DNA of 64,000 nucleotides from BD2-11 clade cluster bacterium bin43 (GTDB lineage Bacteria > Gemmatimonadota > Gemmatimonadetes > Longimicrobiales > Gaopeijiaceae): assembly GCA_002238605.1 (NCBI GenBank), contig MPMR01000009.1, positions 91,340-155,339 on the forward strand, given 5' to 3'. This document shows, in pieces, positions 1 to 8,139 of the stretch; the first letter of the stretch is position 1, and every line of letters starts with the position of its first letter. The translations under genes were made by a program, and so were the position numbers. The notes beneath the pieces were generated by a model. The model saw only the letters and a list, made by a program, of their open reading frames with translations. It searched no databases and was not told the DNA's origin.

Positions 1-66
1 CGCTTCTTCGGCCTTGAAGCGGATGAGGCGGGCGGTACCGCCGAGCCTTCACCGGCCGCGCCGTGA
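1..66 (+). CDS. C-terminal end of an upstream gene (partial)
   Basis: From base 1 the frame reads 21 codons to a TGA at 64-66, beginning RFFGLEADEAGG and ending in a Pro/Ala-rich tail. The stop overlaps the GTG start of mutL (GTGA), so the gene is probably translationally coupled to it. MutS often precedes mutL, but nothing in these 21 residues identifies MutS. The rest of the gene lies outside the window. Confidence 0.35.
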   Translation, partial: RFFGLEADEAGGTAEPSPAAP

Positions 67-1919
67 CCCCGCACGCCCGGCCGGTCCAGGTGCTGCCGGA
101 CTCGGTGGCCAACCAGATCGCCGCGGGCGAGGTGGTCGAGCGCCCGGCGTCCGTCGTAAAGGAGCTGGTGGAGAACGCCCTGGACGCCGGCGCCACGCAC
201 ATCCGGGTCGAGGTGGAGCGGGGCGGGCGGCAGCGCATCCGGGTGGTCGACGACGGGGTCGGCATGGGGCGCCAGGATGCGATCATGTGCCTCGAGCGCC
301 ACGCCACCAGCAAGATCACGAGCGCCCGGGAGCTGCGCGGGGTCGCGAGCTTCGGCTTCCGCGGGGAGGCATTGCCCTCGATCGCGGCCGTTTCGCGGCT
401 GGCCCTCGAGACCTGTGACGAGTCGGGCGCGGGCACCCGCATTCGGGCGACCGGCGGGACCATTACCAGCGTCGACGACCACGCGCGCGCCCGCGGCACC
501 ACCATCGAGGCGGCCAACCTCTTCTTCAACGCACCCGCCCGGCGGAGCTTTCTCAAGAGCGGGGCCGCGGAAACCCGGATGGTGGCCGCCGAGCTCACCT
601 CGCTGGCGCTGGCCCACCCCGGCGTCGCGTTCACCCTGACCTCCGATGGCCGCGCGCTCATCGACCTGCCCCCCGACCCCGGACCCGCCCGGCGGGTCGG
701 CCGGCTGTGGGGCACCGACGCCCGCGCCTCCATGTTCGCGTTTGAGGGGGAGGACGGCATCGGCCGGGTGAGCGGCCTCCTGCAGCGCCCCGACCAGGCG
801 CGTCCGGGCCCGCGCCGCACCTACCTCTTCGTGGGCGGCCGGCCGTTCCGGGACAAGGGTCTGAGGGAAGCCGTGCGCCGGGCGTACCGCACCACCATCC
901 GCGAGACCGTGCGACCGTGGTTCTTCCTCTATCTTGACCTGCCCGGCGGCCAGGTCGACGTGAATGTGCACCCCGCCAAGCTGGAGGTGCGCTTCCGCGA
1001 CCGGACCGCGGTGGAGGGCTTCATCGAGCAGGAAATCCGGCGCGCGCTCGCCGGCGTGGAGAGCGCCGCCACGCTGGAGTCCGCGACCGCCGGGAATGCG
1101 AGTGCGGCTTCGAGCACCGGGGACCCTGCAACGGAATCGAGCCCGTCCCGCGCGCCGTCCAGGGGCGAGGGCCCACCGGCCGACCGGGTGCGCGAGTCGG
1201 CGAAATACGCGCCCGGGGGGTCGGGCCGGTCCTCCGATTCGTCCTCCGATCCCGGCAGGGCGCAGATCGCGCTCTTCGCCAGTGGAGAGCCCGCGGCCGC
1301 CGATGCGGGCGTGCCCGTCCCTCCGGCCGAGGAAGTCCCCGTCGAACCGGCGCGCCTCTGGCAGCTGCACCGGACCTACATCCTCGCGGAGGTGCGCGGG
1401 GGGATGATGATGATCGACCAGCACTCGGCCCACGAACGCATCCTCTTCCAGGAGCTGATGGAAGCCTTCGGCAAGGACGGGCAGCCCGGCCAACGGCTGC
1501 TCTTCCCCATCACGCTGACCCTGCCGCCGGCCGAGTATCAGCATGTCGAGCCGCTGTTCGGCATGCTCGGCCGCGCGGGCTTCGAGGTCGACGGGTTCGG
1601 CGGCAACTCGATCATCGTGCACGCGGTGCCCAACCCGCATCCGTATTTCGACGCCGAGCGCTGCCTGCGTGAGATGATCGGCGAGCTGACCCACGGATCG
1701 GAGCTGCTGCGCGCCGCCCGCAACCAGCACGAGCGCATCGCCATGACCTTCGCCTGCAAAGGCGCCATCAAGGCGGGCCGACAGCTGTCGCAGGAGGAGA
1801 TGCGGGAGCTGATCGACCGCCTCTTCGCCACCGATCTCCCGCACCACGACGTGCACGGGCGTCCGACTGCCGTGCGCCTGTCCCTGTCCGAGCTGGGGCG
1901 CCGCTTTGGCCGCACCTGA
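63..1919 (+). CDS. mutL: DNA mismatch repair protein MutL
   Basis: This 618-residue protein has the usual MutL layout. The N-terminal GHKL ATPase shows ENALDAGA, DDGVGM, ATSKI and GFRGEAL in the first 110 residues and is followed by the transducer domain. A Pro/Ser-rich linker (about 340-430) leads to the C-terminal dimerisation domain. MutL couples MutS mismatch recognition to strand incision. The endonuclease motifs are present but altered: DQHSAHERILFQ where DQHA-x2-E-x4-E is expected, and DVHGRP where CPHGRP is usual. FACKGAIKAG and a final FGR are intact. The GTG start overlaps the preceding stop, and the 3' end overlaps miaA by 14 bases. Nicking activity is therefore uncertain, but the family call is firm. 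Confidence 0.96.
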   Translation: MTPHARPVQVLPDSVANQIAAGEVVERPASVVKELVENALDAGATHIRVEVERGGRQRIRVVDDGVGMGRQDAIMCLERHATSKITSARELRGVASFGFRGEALPSIAAVSRLALETCDESGAGTRIRATGGTITSVDDHARARGTTIEAANLFFNAPARRSFLKSGAAETRMVAAELTSLALAHPGVAFTLTSDGRALIDLPPDPGPARRVGRLWGTDARASMFAFEGEDGIGRVSGLLQRPDQARPGPRRTYLFVGGRPFRDKGLREAVRRAYRTTIRETVRPWFFLYLDLPGGQVDVNVHPAKLEVRFRDRTAVEGFIEQEIRRALAGVESAATLESATAGNASAASSTGDPATESSPSRAPSRGEGPPADRVRESAKYAPGGSGRSSDSSSDPGRAQIALFASGEPAAADAGVPVPPAEEVPVEPARLWQLHRTYILAEVRGGMMMIDQHSAHERILFQELMEAFGKDGQPGQRLLFPITLTLPPAEYQHVEPLFGMLGRAGFEVDGFGGNSIIVHAVPNPHPYFDAERCLREMIGELTHGSELLRAARNQHERIAMTFACKGAIKAGRQLSQEEMRELIDRLFATDLPHHDVHGRPTAVRLSLSELGRRFGRT

Positions 1920-2904
1920 TTTCCTCGCCATCACCGGCGCGACCGCCACGGGCAAGACCACGCTCTCGCTCGCGGTGGCCGAGGCGCTGGACGGCGAGGT
2001 CATCTCCATGGACTCGCGCCAGATCTACCGCGGCATGGACATCGCCACCGACAAGGTCGCCGCAGACATCCGCGCCCGGATCCCGCATCACGGCGTCGAC
2101 ATCCGGGATCCGGACGAATCCTACAGCGCCGGCGAATTCGCTCGCGACGCCGCCCGCTGGATGAACGGGATTCGAGCGCGCGGCCGTGTGCCGGTACTGG
2201 CGGGCGGCACGGGCTTTTTTCTGAAGGCGCTGATGGAACCTCTGTTCGAGGAACCGGCGCTGGATCCCGGACGGGTGGAGCGCCTGCGCCGATTCCTGGC
2301 GCGGCGCGGGATCGAGGAGCTGGAGCGCTGGGTGCGCGTCCTGGATCCGGAACGGGCCCGCCTCGCGGTCGCGGGCGGGATACAGCGCATCGAGCGCACG
2401 CTCGAAGTGACTCTGCTCACGGGCCGTCCGCTGTCGTGGTGGCACCGGACGGGGCAGGGAAATGCTCCGGCGGCGGAAGGGATGGTCGTGGTGCTCGAAG
2501 TTCCGCGCGACGAGCTCTACCGCCGCATCAACGCGCGGGTGGGCACCATGGCCGAGCGGGGAGTGATCGAGGAGGTTCGCGTCCTCGCCGCGTGCGGCTA
2601 TGGCGGGGACGATCCCGGGATGACCGGCACCGGCTATCGGGAAGTCCTCGGGTACCTGGAGGGGCGCATGAGCCTCGAGGATGCCCTGGACGCGACCCGA
2701 CGCGCGACCCGGCGCTACGCCCGCCGCCAGCTGACCTGGTTCCGCAACCAGCTGCCCCCCGACGCGGTCAGGATCGATGGCCTGCAGCCGCCCGAGGCTC
2801 AGTGCGCCGAAGTACTGGAGGCCTGGCGGGCGCGCGGCGGCGATGATCTGCCGCGGGACCGGAAGCCGGTGAGGTTACAGGACACGGTGAGGGCGGAAGC
2901 ATGA
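1906..2904 (+). CDS. miaA: tRNA dimethylallyltransferase MiaA
   Basis: MiaA transfers a dimethylallyl group to N6 of A37 in tRNAs that read UNN codons. This 332-residue protein shows the P-loop GATATGKTT, the DSRQIYRGMDIATDK motif, GGTGFFLKAL and the C-terminal RQLTWFRNQ, all diagnostic. The start is a TTG inside the 3' end of mutL, an overlap of 14 bases, which suggests translational coupling. The mutL-miaA order is widespread in bacteria. The last 30 or so residues are a non-conserved extension. Confidence 0.95.
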   Translation: MAAPDFLAITGATATGKTTLSLAVAEALDGEVISMDSRQIYRGMDIATDKVAADIRARIPHHGVDIRDPDESYSAGEFARDAARWMNGIRARGRVPVLAGGTGFFLKALMEPLFEEPALDPGRVERLRRFLARRGIEELERWVRVLDPERARLAVAGGIQRIERTLEVTLLTGRPLSWWHRTGQGNAPAAEGMVVVLEVPRDELYRRINARVGTMAERGVIEEVRVLAACGYGGDDPGMTGTGYREVLGYLEGRMSLEDALDATRRATRRYARRQLTWFRNQLPPDAVRIDGLQPPEAQCAEVLEAWRARGGDDLPRDRKPVRLQDTVRAEA

Positions 2905-2932
2905 AGATCGGGGTCGGGGAGCCGGTGGTCTC

Positions 2933-3751
2933 GTGACCACCTGGGAGGCCCTCGTACTGGGTGTGGTCCAGGGGTTTACCGAATTCCTCCCCGTCTCGAG
3001 CTCCGGACACCTGGTCGTCGGCCAGGCCCTGCTCGGGATCGAGCTTCCAGGTGTCGCATTCGAGGTCGCGGTGCACTTCGCAACGCTGGTGTCGGTGCTG
3101 GTCGCATACCGGAGGCGCGTGGGCGCGCTGATGCGCGGATCGGTCCGGCTTGATCCCGGGACCTGGCGCTACCTCGGGCTCATCGCGCTCGCCAACGTTC
3201 CGGCGGCGGCAGCCTATTTCCTCCTTGGCGATGTCGTGGACGCGGCGTTCGAGGCTCCGGCCGCGGCGGGCGTGGCGTTTCTCGTGACGGGGGGCGTGCT
3301 CTGGACCGCGCGCGCGGCGGTGCGCCGGGGGGCGCCGCGGGTGGAACCTGACGCGTCCGGGCCATTCCCGGGGGTTCGCGGGCTGGGCGTTGTGATGCTC
3401 ATCGGGGTCGCGCAGGCACTTGCCCTCTTTCCCGGGATCTCGCGCTCGGGTACGACTGTGGTGGCGGCGCTCTGGCTTCGCGTCGAGTCCGCCGACGCGG
3501 CCGAGTTCTCGTTCCTGATGTCCGTGCCCGCCATACTCGGAGCCACCCTTCTCCAGCTCGTGGACGCCGGGGAGGCTGCACCCGCCCTCGGCACCACGCC
3601 GCTCGTCCTTGGAGCGGTGGCGGCCGCGGCGACCGGCCTGCTCGCGATCAGGATCTTCCTGACCGTACTGCGCGCCCGCTCGTTCCACCGATTCGCCCCG
3701 TATCCGTGGATTCTGGGGCTGCTGTTCCTCGGGTACCTGTGGCTCGGGTAG
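2933..3751 (+). CDS. uppP: undecaprenyl-diphosphatase UppP (BacA)
   Basis: This integral membrane phosphatase recycles undecaprenyl pyrophosphate, the lipid carrier for peptidoglycan. The 272-residue protein is strongly hydrophobic with about eight membrane segments. It carries both family signatures: GFTEFLPVSSSGHLV near residue 15 and LFPGISRSGTT near 165. The start is GTG, 28 bases after miaA. The 3' end overlaps the next gene by 13 to 46 bases, depending on which GTG that gene uses. The family usually confers bacitracin tolerance when highly expressed. Confidence 0.95.
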   Translation: MTTWEALVLGVVQGFTEFLPVSSSGHLVVGQALLGIELPGVAFEVAVHFATLVSVLVAYRRRVGALMRGSVRLDPGTWRYLGLIALANVPAAAAYFLLGDVVDAAFEAPAAAGVAFLVTGGVLWTARAAVRRGAPRVEPDASGPFPGVRGLGVVMLIGVAQALALFPGISRSGTTVVAALWLRVESADAAEFSFLMSVPAILGATLLQLVDAGEAAPALGTTPLVLGAVAAAATGLLAIRIFLTVLRARSFHRFAPYPWILGLLFLGYLWLG

Positions 3752-4590
3752 GGCGCCGTCCGGCCTGGGAGGGCGAACCGGTCGCCCGCTGGGCGAAGCG
3801 GTGGGGCGTGCCGCTCCTGGAAGTGCATGCTCGTCTCGGCTCCACCAACGACCGCGCCCGCCGCATCGCCCGTGCGGGCGCGCCCTCCTTCTCGGTGGTC
3901 ATCGCGGACGAGCAGACCCGCGGCCGGGGCAGGCAAGGGCGGCGCTGGCTGTCCCCGCCCCGTGCCGGGCTGTGGATGAGCGTGGTGCTCGCCGGACGCC
4001 CATCGAGGCATGCCACGGTCCCGCTCCTGACCGGCATCGCGGCGGCCCGCGCCATCGAGGACGTCTGCCCGGACTTGCGGGCGGAGATCGAGTGGCCGAA
4101 CGATCTTGTCGTCGGCGGCCGCAAGGTCGGCGGCATTCTGTGCGAATCCTGGGACAACGGCGCCGGGAACCGGGGCATGGCGATCGGAACGGGCATCAAC
4201 ATCTCGCAACGCGCGGCGGACTTCCCGCCGGAACTCCGCGGCCGCGCCGCATCCCTGCGCGCAAAGGGGGCAACCTCCGTGTCGAGGCCTGTCCTGGCCG
4301 GTACGCTGCTCGCCCGGATGCGGGAATTGCTCGCCTCGGGACCGGCCCGGCTGGAGGGTGCAACGCACCGGGAGCTCACCCGGCGCGACGCCCTTATGGA
4401 CCGCGCCGTCGTGCTCGGGAGCGGCGAGACCGGAACGGCCCGCGGAATCAGCTCCGAAGGCGCGCTCCTGTTCGAGGAACCCGGAGGCGGAATGCGCGAG
4501 ATTCGTTCAGGCAGCGTCACCCCGCTACCCTGTCCGCGACCTCATCCGGCCCCCGGCCCCGGGGAGGCGGCCCGGTCGTCAACGGCCTGA
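3739..4590 (+). CDS. birA: biotin--[acetyl-CoA-carboxylase] ligase
   Basis: This enzyme activates biotin with ATP and attaches it to the carboxyl carrier protein of acetyl-CoA carboxylase. The protein (283 residues from this GTG) shows LGSTNDRAR, the biotin-AMP loop GRGRQGRRW, WPNDLVVGGRKVGGILCE and a C-terminal SH3-like cap. It lacks the N-terminal winged helix of E. coli BirA, so it should be a mono-functional ligase and not a repressor. No clear ribosome site separates the GTGs at 3706 and 3739. The later one was chosen because the conserved part begins just after it and the overlap with uppP is smaller. Confidence 0.9.
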   Translation: MARVGRRPAWEGEPVARWAKRWGVPLLEVHARLGSTNDRARRIARAGAPSFSVVIADEQTRGRGRQGRRWLSPPRAGLWMSVVLAGRPSRHATVPLLTGIAAARAIEDVCPDLRAEIEWPNDLVVGGRKVGGILCESWDNGAGNRGMAIGTGINISQRAADFPPELRGRAASLRAKGATSVSRPVLAGTLLARMRELLASGPARLEGATHRELTRRDALMDRAVVLGSGETGTARGISSEGALLFEEPGGGMREIRSGSVTPLPCPRPHPAPGPGEAARSSTA

Positions 4591-4635
4591 ACCGACATCA
4601 CCAGCCCAGGAAGAAATCACCCGAGGAACCACGAC

Positions 4636-5421
4636 ATGCATCTGGTACTGGATGTGGGCAACACCGAAACCGTTCTGGCCCTCTTCGCCCCCGGACGGGA
4701 AAGGGTCGCGGGCCGCTGGCGGGTGAGCACCCATGTGCCGCGCACTCCCGACGAGTATGTGTTGCTGCTCGGCGCGCTGCTCCGCTCGGCCGGCTACGAT
4801 CCCGATGGCCTCACACGCGTGGTGCTGGGCTCGGTGGTCCCCTCCGCCTCCGACGTGCTGAGGGAAGCCGCGGCCCGGCTGGGCTCCGCGGAGTTCGTGG
4901 TCATCGACGCGTCGACGCCGCTGCCGATCGTTCTCGACGTGGAGGAGCCGCGCACGGTGGGCGCCGACCGCATCGCCAATACCATGGCGGCCTCCCGCCT
5001 TTTCGGGTGCGACTGCATCGTTGTCGATCTGGGCACCGCCACAACCTACGACTGCATCACCGCCGACGGCCGCTTCCAGGGCGGCGTCATCGCCCCGGGG
5101 CTCATGTCCGGCAAGGAGTGGCTCGCAGCCCGGACCGCCAAGCTTCCACCCGTTGAGTTCATCCCCCCGCAGCAGGTCATCGGCAAGCGAACCGAAACCT
5201 GCATCCACTCAGGCATCTTCTTCACCACGATGGACGCGATCGCGGGGATGATCGAGCGCGTGCGAAGGGAGTGGGACGTTCCCGACCCCATGGTTGTGGG
5301 CACGGGCGGCTTCTCTCCACTGGTCGCGAAGCACGTTCCCGCCTTCGACCGCGTCGACCCGCTCTTGACGCTGATCGGTCTGGAGCTGGCAGGGGAGTAT
5401 GTGGTGGAGCATTCGGGGTAG
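4636..5421 (+). CDS. coaX: type III pantothenate kinase CoaX
   Basis: CoaX phosphorylates pantothenate in the first step of coenzyme A synthesis and is insensitive to CoA feedback in characterised members. This 261-residue ASKHA-fold protein shows DVGNTETVLALF at the N-terminus, GADRIANTMAA, VVDLGTATTYDCI and GGVIAPGL, the standard signatures. The gene follows birA by 45 bases, a common pairing (birA-coaX). The ATG follows a weak AGGA-containing leader. Confidence 0.95.
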   Translation: MHLVLDVGNTETVLALFAPGRERVAGRWRVSTHVPRTPDEYVLLLGALLRSAGYDPDGLTRVVLGSVVPSASDVLREAAARLGSAEFVVIDASTPLPIVLDVEEPRTVGADRIANTMAASRLFGCDCIVVDLGTATTYDCITADGRFQGGVIAPGLMSGKEWLAARTAKLPPVEFIPPQQVIGKRTETCIHSGIFFTTMDAIAGMIERVRREWDVPDPMVVGTGGFSPLVAKHVPAFDRVDPLLTLIGLELAGEYVVEHSG

Positions 5422-5551
5422 GGTCCCCCCTCGCCCCCTCTTTTGTCCGCCACTATTGCTGTTTTTTGGCTAACCAAAGAGGTTTCGGCAAGGGAATGAC
5501 ATCCGGCCCACGCCTTGGGCGACGCCCACCAACCCGGAGGGACCCGAACCC

Positions 5552-6658
5552 TTGTCGCCGGTCCACTATCGGAGCGAAGGCTTCCCGCCCGAAGACCGCC
5601 TCGACTGGCGCCGCCTGGCACCGCTGATGGGGCCGGCGGCGGCCGCCGTCGCCAGATACGACTGCGCGCTCGCCAGGGTACCGACTTCGCGCGCGCTGCT
5701 GGCCGGGCTCCGCGTCCGCGAGGCCGTATGGTCGTCGCGTATTGAGGACATCTTCACGAGCGTGACCGAAGTGCTCGAAATGCGCGCCGGACTGCCGCCG
5801 ACGAACCCGTATGCGCGCGACGATGCCCACGAGGTCGTTCGCCATCTTGCGGCCGAGCGGCGGATGAGGAAGATGCTCGACGAGCTGCCGCTCTCGCCGC
5901 GCATCATCCGCAAGGCGCATTCCCTTCTCCTCACGGGTCCCCGGGGCTGGAGCAAATCCCCCGGCGCGTTCCGACGCGCGCCCGTCTGGATCGGCGCACC
6001 AGGTTCGACTCTCGAGACCGCCACCTTCGTCCCGGCACCGGCTAACCAGGTCCAGGACGCGATGAGCGCGTGGGAGCGCTACATCCACGCCGACGCCCGC
6101 GACAGGCTCGTCCAGATCGCCGTCCAGCACGCCCGGTTCGAGGCGATCCACCCTTTCCTGGATGGCAACGGGCGGATGGGGCGCATGCTGATCCCCGTTC
6201 TCATGCACCAATACGGCCTCATCCGCGCCCCGGTCTTCGGGCTGAGCGCCCGCATCGCCGCCCGCCGCAGCTTCTACTACGATGGGCTCCTCGGCGTCTC
6301 CCGCGACGACGACTGGACGGGGTGGTGCCTGTATGCGCTCGACGCGATGCGGAACCAGGCGCGGGAGGGAGTGACGGTCGTCGAGGCGATCCTGGCCTTG
6401 CGGACGGAGGTAGAGGCTGTGCTGGCGAACCGGGCCCGCGCCCACCATCCGGCCCGGGCGTTGGACCGCCTCTTCGAGTGCCCCGTCTTCCGGGTCAGCG
6501 ACTTCGTGTCCGCCGGCGATATCCCGCCGCGCACGGCGCGCCGACTGCTGTGGCAGCTGCGCGACGCGGAGGTGCTGGAGGAAGCCGCCCCCGCCAGCGG
6601 CAGTCGTTCCGCCATACTCGGATTTTCGCGGCTGCTCGAGATTCTGGATGCTCCGTGA
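5552..6658 (+). CDS. Fic family protein (AMP-transferase-like)
   Basis: Fic proteins usually transfer AMP from ATP to Ser/Thr/Tyr hydroxyls of targets. This 368-residue protein has a Fic/DOC N-terminal domain, the core motif HPFLDGNGRMGRM near residue 200 with catalytic His and phosphate-binding loop, and a C-terminal winged helix. An N-terminal inhibition helix reads SSRIED. The canonical motif is [ST]xxxE[GN], so it matches apart from the last residue. This is the self-regulating single-chain layout, so no separate antitoxin is expected. The start is TTG with GGAGG about ten bases upstream. An AT-richer stretch at 5450-5480 may hold the promoter. Confidence 0.88.
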   Translation: MSPVHYRSEGFPPEDRLDWRRLAPLMGPAAAAVARYDCALARVPTSRALLAGLRVREAVWSSRIEDIFTSVTEVLEMRAGLPPTNPYARDDAHEVVRHLAAERRMRKMLDELPLSPRIIRKAHSLLLTGPRGWSKSPGAFRRAPVWIGAPGSTLETATFVPAPANQVQDAMSAWERYIHADARDRLVQIAVQHARFEAIHPFLDGNGRMGRMLIPVLMHQYGLIRAPVFGLSARIAARRSFYYDGLLGVSRDDDWTGWCLYALDAMRNQAREGVTVVEAILALRTEVEAVLANRARAHHPARALDRLFECPVFRVSDFVSAGDIPPRTARRLLWQLRDAEVLEEAAPASGSRSAILGFSRLLEILDAP

Positions 6659-6686
6659 ACGATTCCGCGCCGCGCGATCGCGCCGG

Positions 6687-6737
6687 CCGTCCCACGATCC
6701 TCGCCGTCCCACGATCCTCGCCGTCCCACGATCCTCG
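6687..6737. repeat. three tandem 17-bp repeats
   Basis: The 17-base unit CCGTCCCACGATCCTCG is repeated three times without change (6687-6703, 6704-6720, 6721-6737), followed by a broken fourth copy (CCGTCTTCG). It lies about 30 bases after the fic stop codon and before the Big_2 lipoprotein gene, outside both. No hairpin or protein-coding role is visible. Confidence 0.85.
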
Positions 6738-6852
6738 CCGTCTTCGAGCCCCGTCGGGACCCGGAGCCGCACCAGGGCCGACTTGCGGGGTTATGCTAAT
6801 GGAGCGTGAGACCTGTTACCCCAAAGCCAACTCGTGACCAGGGGAGAAGGCC

Positions 6853-8058
6853 ATGAGGAGACCTGAGCCGTGGCGGGCCGGACCCGCCCACATCGTTGCG
6901 GTGCCCTTCGTGGCGTTGATCCTCATCGTCGGCTGTGGTGGCGATGACGAGGCGGCGCCGACCGAGCCTCCGGAGCCTCCCGTCGCCACAACCGTCACCA
7001 TTTCGCCGGCGTCCGTGGATCTCTCGTCCTTCGGCGAGACGCTCCAGTTGACCGCGGCGGTCGCCGACCAGAGCGGCCAGGCGATGGCGGGGGCCCCCGT
7101 CAGCTGGACCACCAGCGACAATTCGGTCGCGGCCGTGAGCGCCGCGGGACTGGTCACCGCCGCCCGGAACGGGACCGCCACCGTCACGGCTATATCCGGC
7201 AGTGCGGCCGGGACCGCCTCCGTCACCGTCGCTCAGCGGGCGGCGCGCGTGGACGTTTCGCCGGCGTCCGTGGAAATCTCGTCCCTCGGCGACTCCGTGC
7301 AGCTCACCGCTGCGCCCTTCGACGCCAACGACAATGCCGTCGAAGACGCAACCATCACCTGGTCCTCCGAGGACGACGCCGTCGCGACCGTCGACGACAG
7401 CGGCCTGGTCACCGCGGTCGGAAACGGCACCGCGAACATCGGCGCTCAAGCGGGAGCAGCCACCGGCGCCGCCGCGGTCACGGTCTCGCAGGTGATCGCC
7501 GAGATGGACGTGGTGCCGCCCGCGACGACGCTCTTCTCGCTCGGCGATACCATCCGGCTGGTTGCCACCGGTGTCGACGCCAACGGCCACCCCGGCTCGG
7601 CCCTGGCCGTCATCTGGATGTCCGAAAACGACGCCGTCGTGACCGTGGATTCGGCGGGGCTGGTCACCGCGGTGCGCACCGGCAGCACGGACGTGTTCGC
7701 GACCATCGGCGAACTGCGCGATTCCGCGGGCGTGACGGTCGCGCAGCTTGCAACGGAGGTGCGCGTGACCCCGGCGGCCGACACCCTCGTGGTCGGCGAC
7801 ACCGTGCGCCTGAGCGCCGTCGCCCTCGACGCGAACGGACATGAGGTCGAGGACACCGACTATGTCTGGTCCACGGTCAGCCCGTCGGTGGCGACCGTGG
7901 ACAACAGCGGCCTGGTCACCGCCGCCGGACGGGGAACGGGAACGATCCAGGTCAAGGCGACGCGGGCGGGTGCGAACTACGTCGGCACGGCCACGATCAC
8001 CGTGCTTGCATCAGCGGGCGCCAGCGGTGCCGCCGCTCCGGGAGGCGGTGACCCTTGA
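6853..8058 (+). CDS. lipoprotein with four Big_2 (bacterial Ig-like) domains
   Basis: This 401-residue protein starts with a signal peptide and a lipobox (LILIVGC, Cys near residue 33), so it is probably a lipid-anchored envelope protein. A short Pro/Glu linker leads to four consecutive Big_2 domains of about 85 residues. Each domain has the pattern V-x-PAS-x-x-L-x-x-x-G-x-x-x-x-L, then a W-S/T-S segment and SGLVTA-x-x-x-GTA. These Ig-like domains are usually structural or adhesive stalks. No C-terminal ligand domain follows, so the protein is stalk only. A GGGGAGAAGG ribosome site precedes the ATG. Confidence 0.85.
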   Translation: MRRPEPWRAGPAHIVAVPFVALILIVGCGGDDEAAPTEPPEPPVATTVTISPASVDLSSFGETLQLTAAVADQSGQAMAGAPVSWTTSDNSVAAVSAAGLVTAARNGTATVTAISGSAAGTASVTVAQRAARVDVSPASVEISSLGDSVQLTAAPFDANDNAVEDATITWSSEDDAVATVDDSGLVTAVGNGTANIGAQAGAATGAAAVTVSQVIAEMDVVPPATTLFSLGDTIRLVATGVDANGHPGSALAVIWMSENDAVVTVDSAGLVTAVRTGSTDVFATIGELRDSAGVTVAQLATEVRVTPAADTLVVGDTVRLSAVALDANGHEVEDTDYVWSTVSPSVATVDNSGLVTAAGRGTGTIQVKATRAGANYVGTATITVLASAGASGAAAPGGGDP

Positions 8059-8139
8059 CAAGGCCGTCCGCGCGAACCAGCCCTTAGCGATGGCCATCAT
8101 GATACAAGTGAGCATACAGGACGTGATGTCCCCGCGGAC

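Noticed and set aside
14..418. A 134-codon frame at the left edge starting inside the upstream gene
   Set aside because: It overlaps the ATPase motifs of mutL in another frame and is Arg/Gly/Ala noise.
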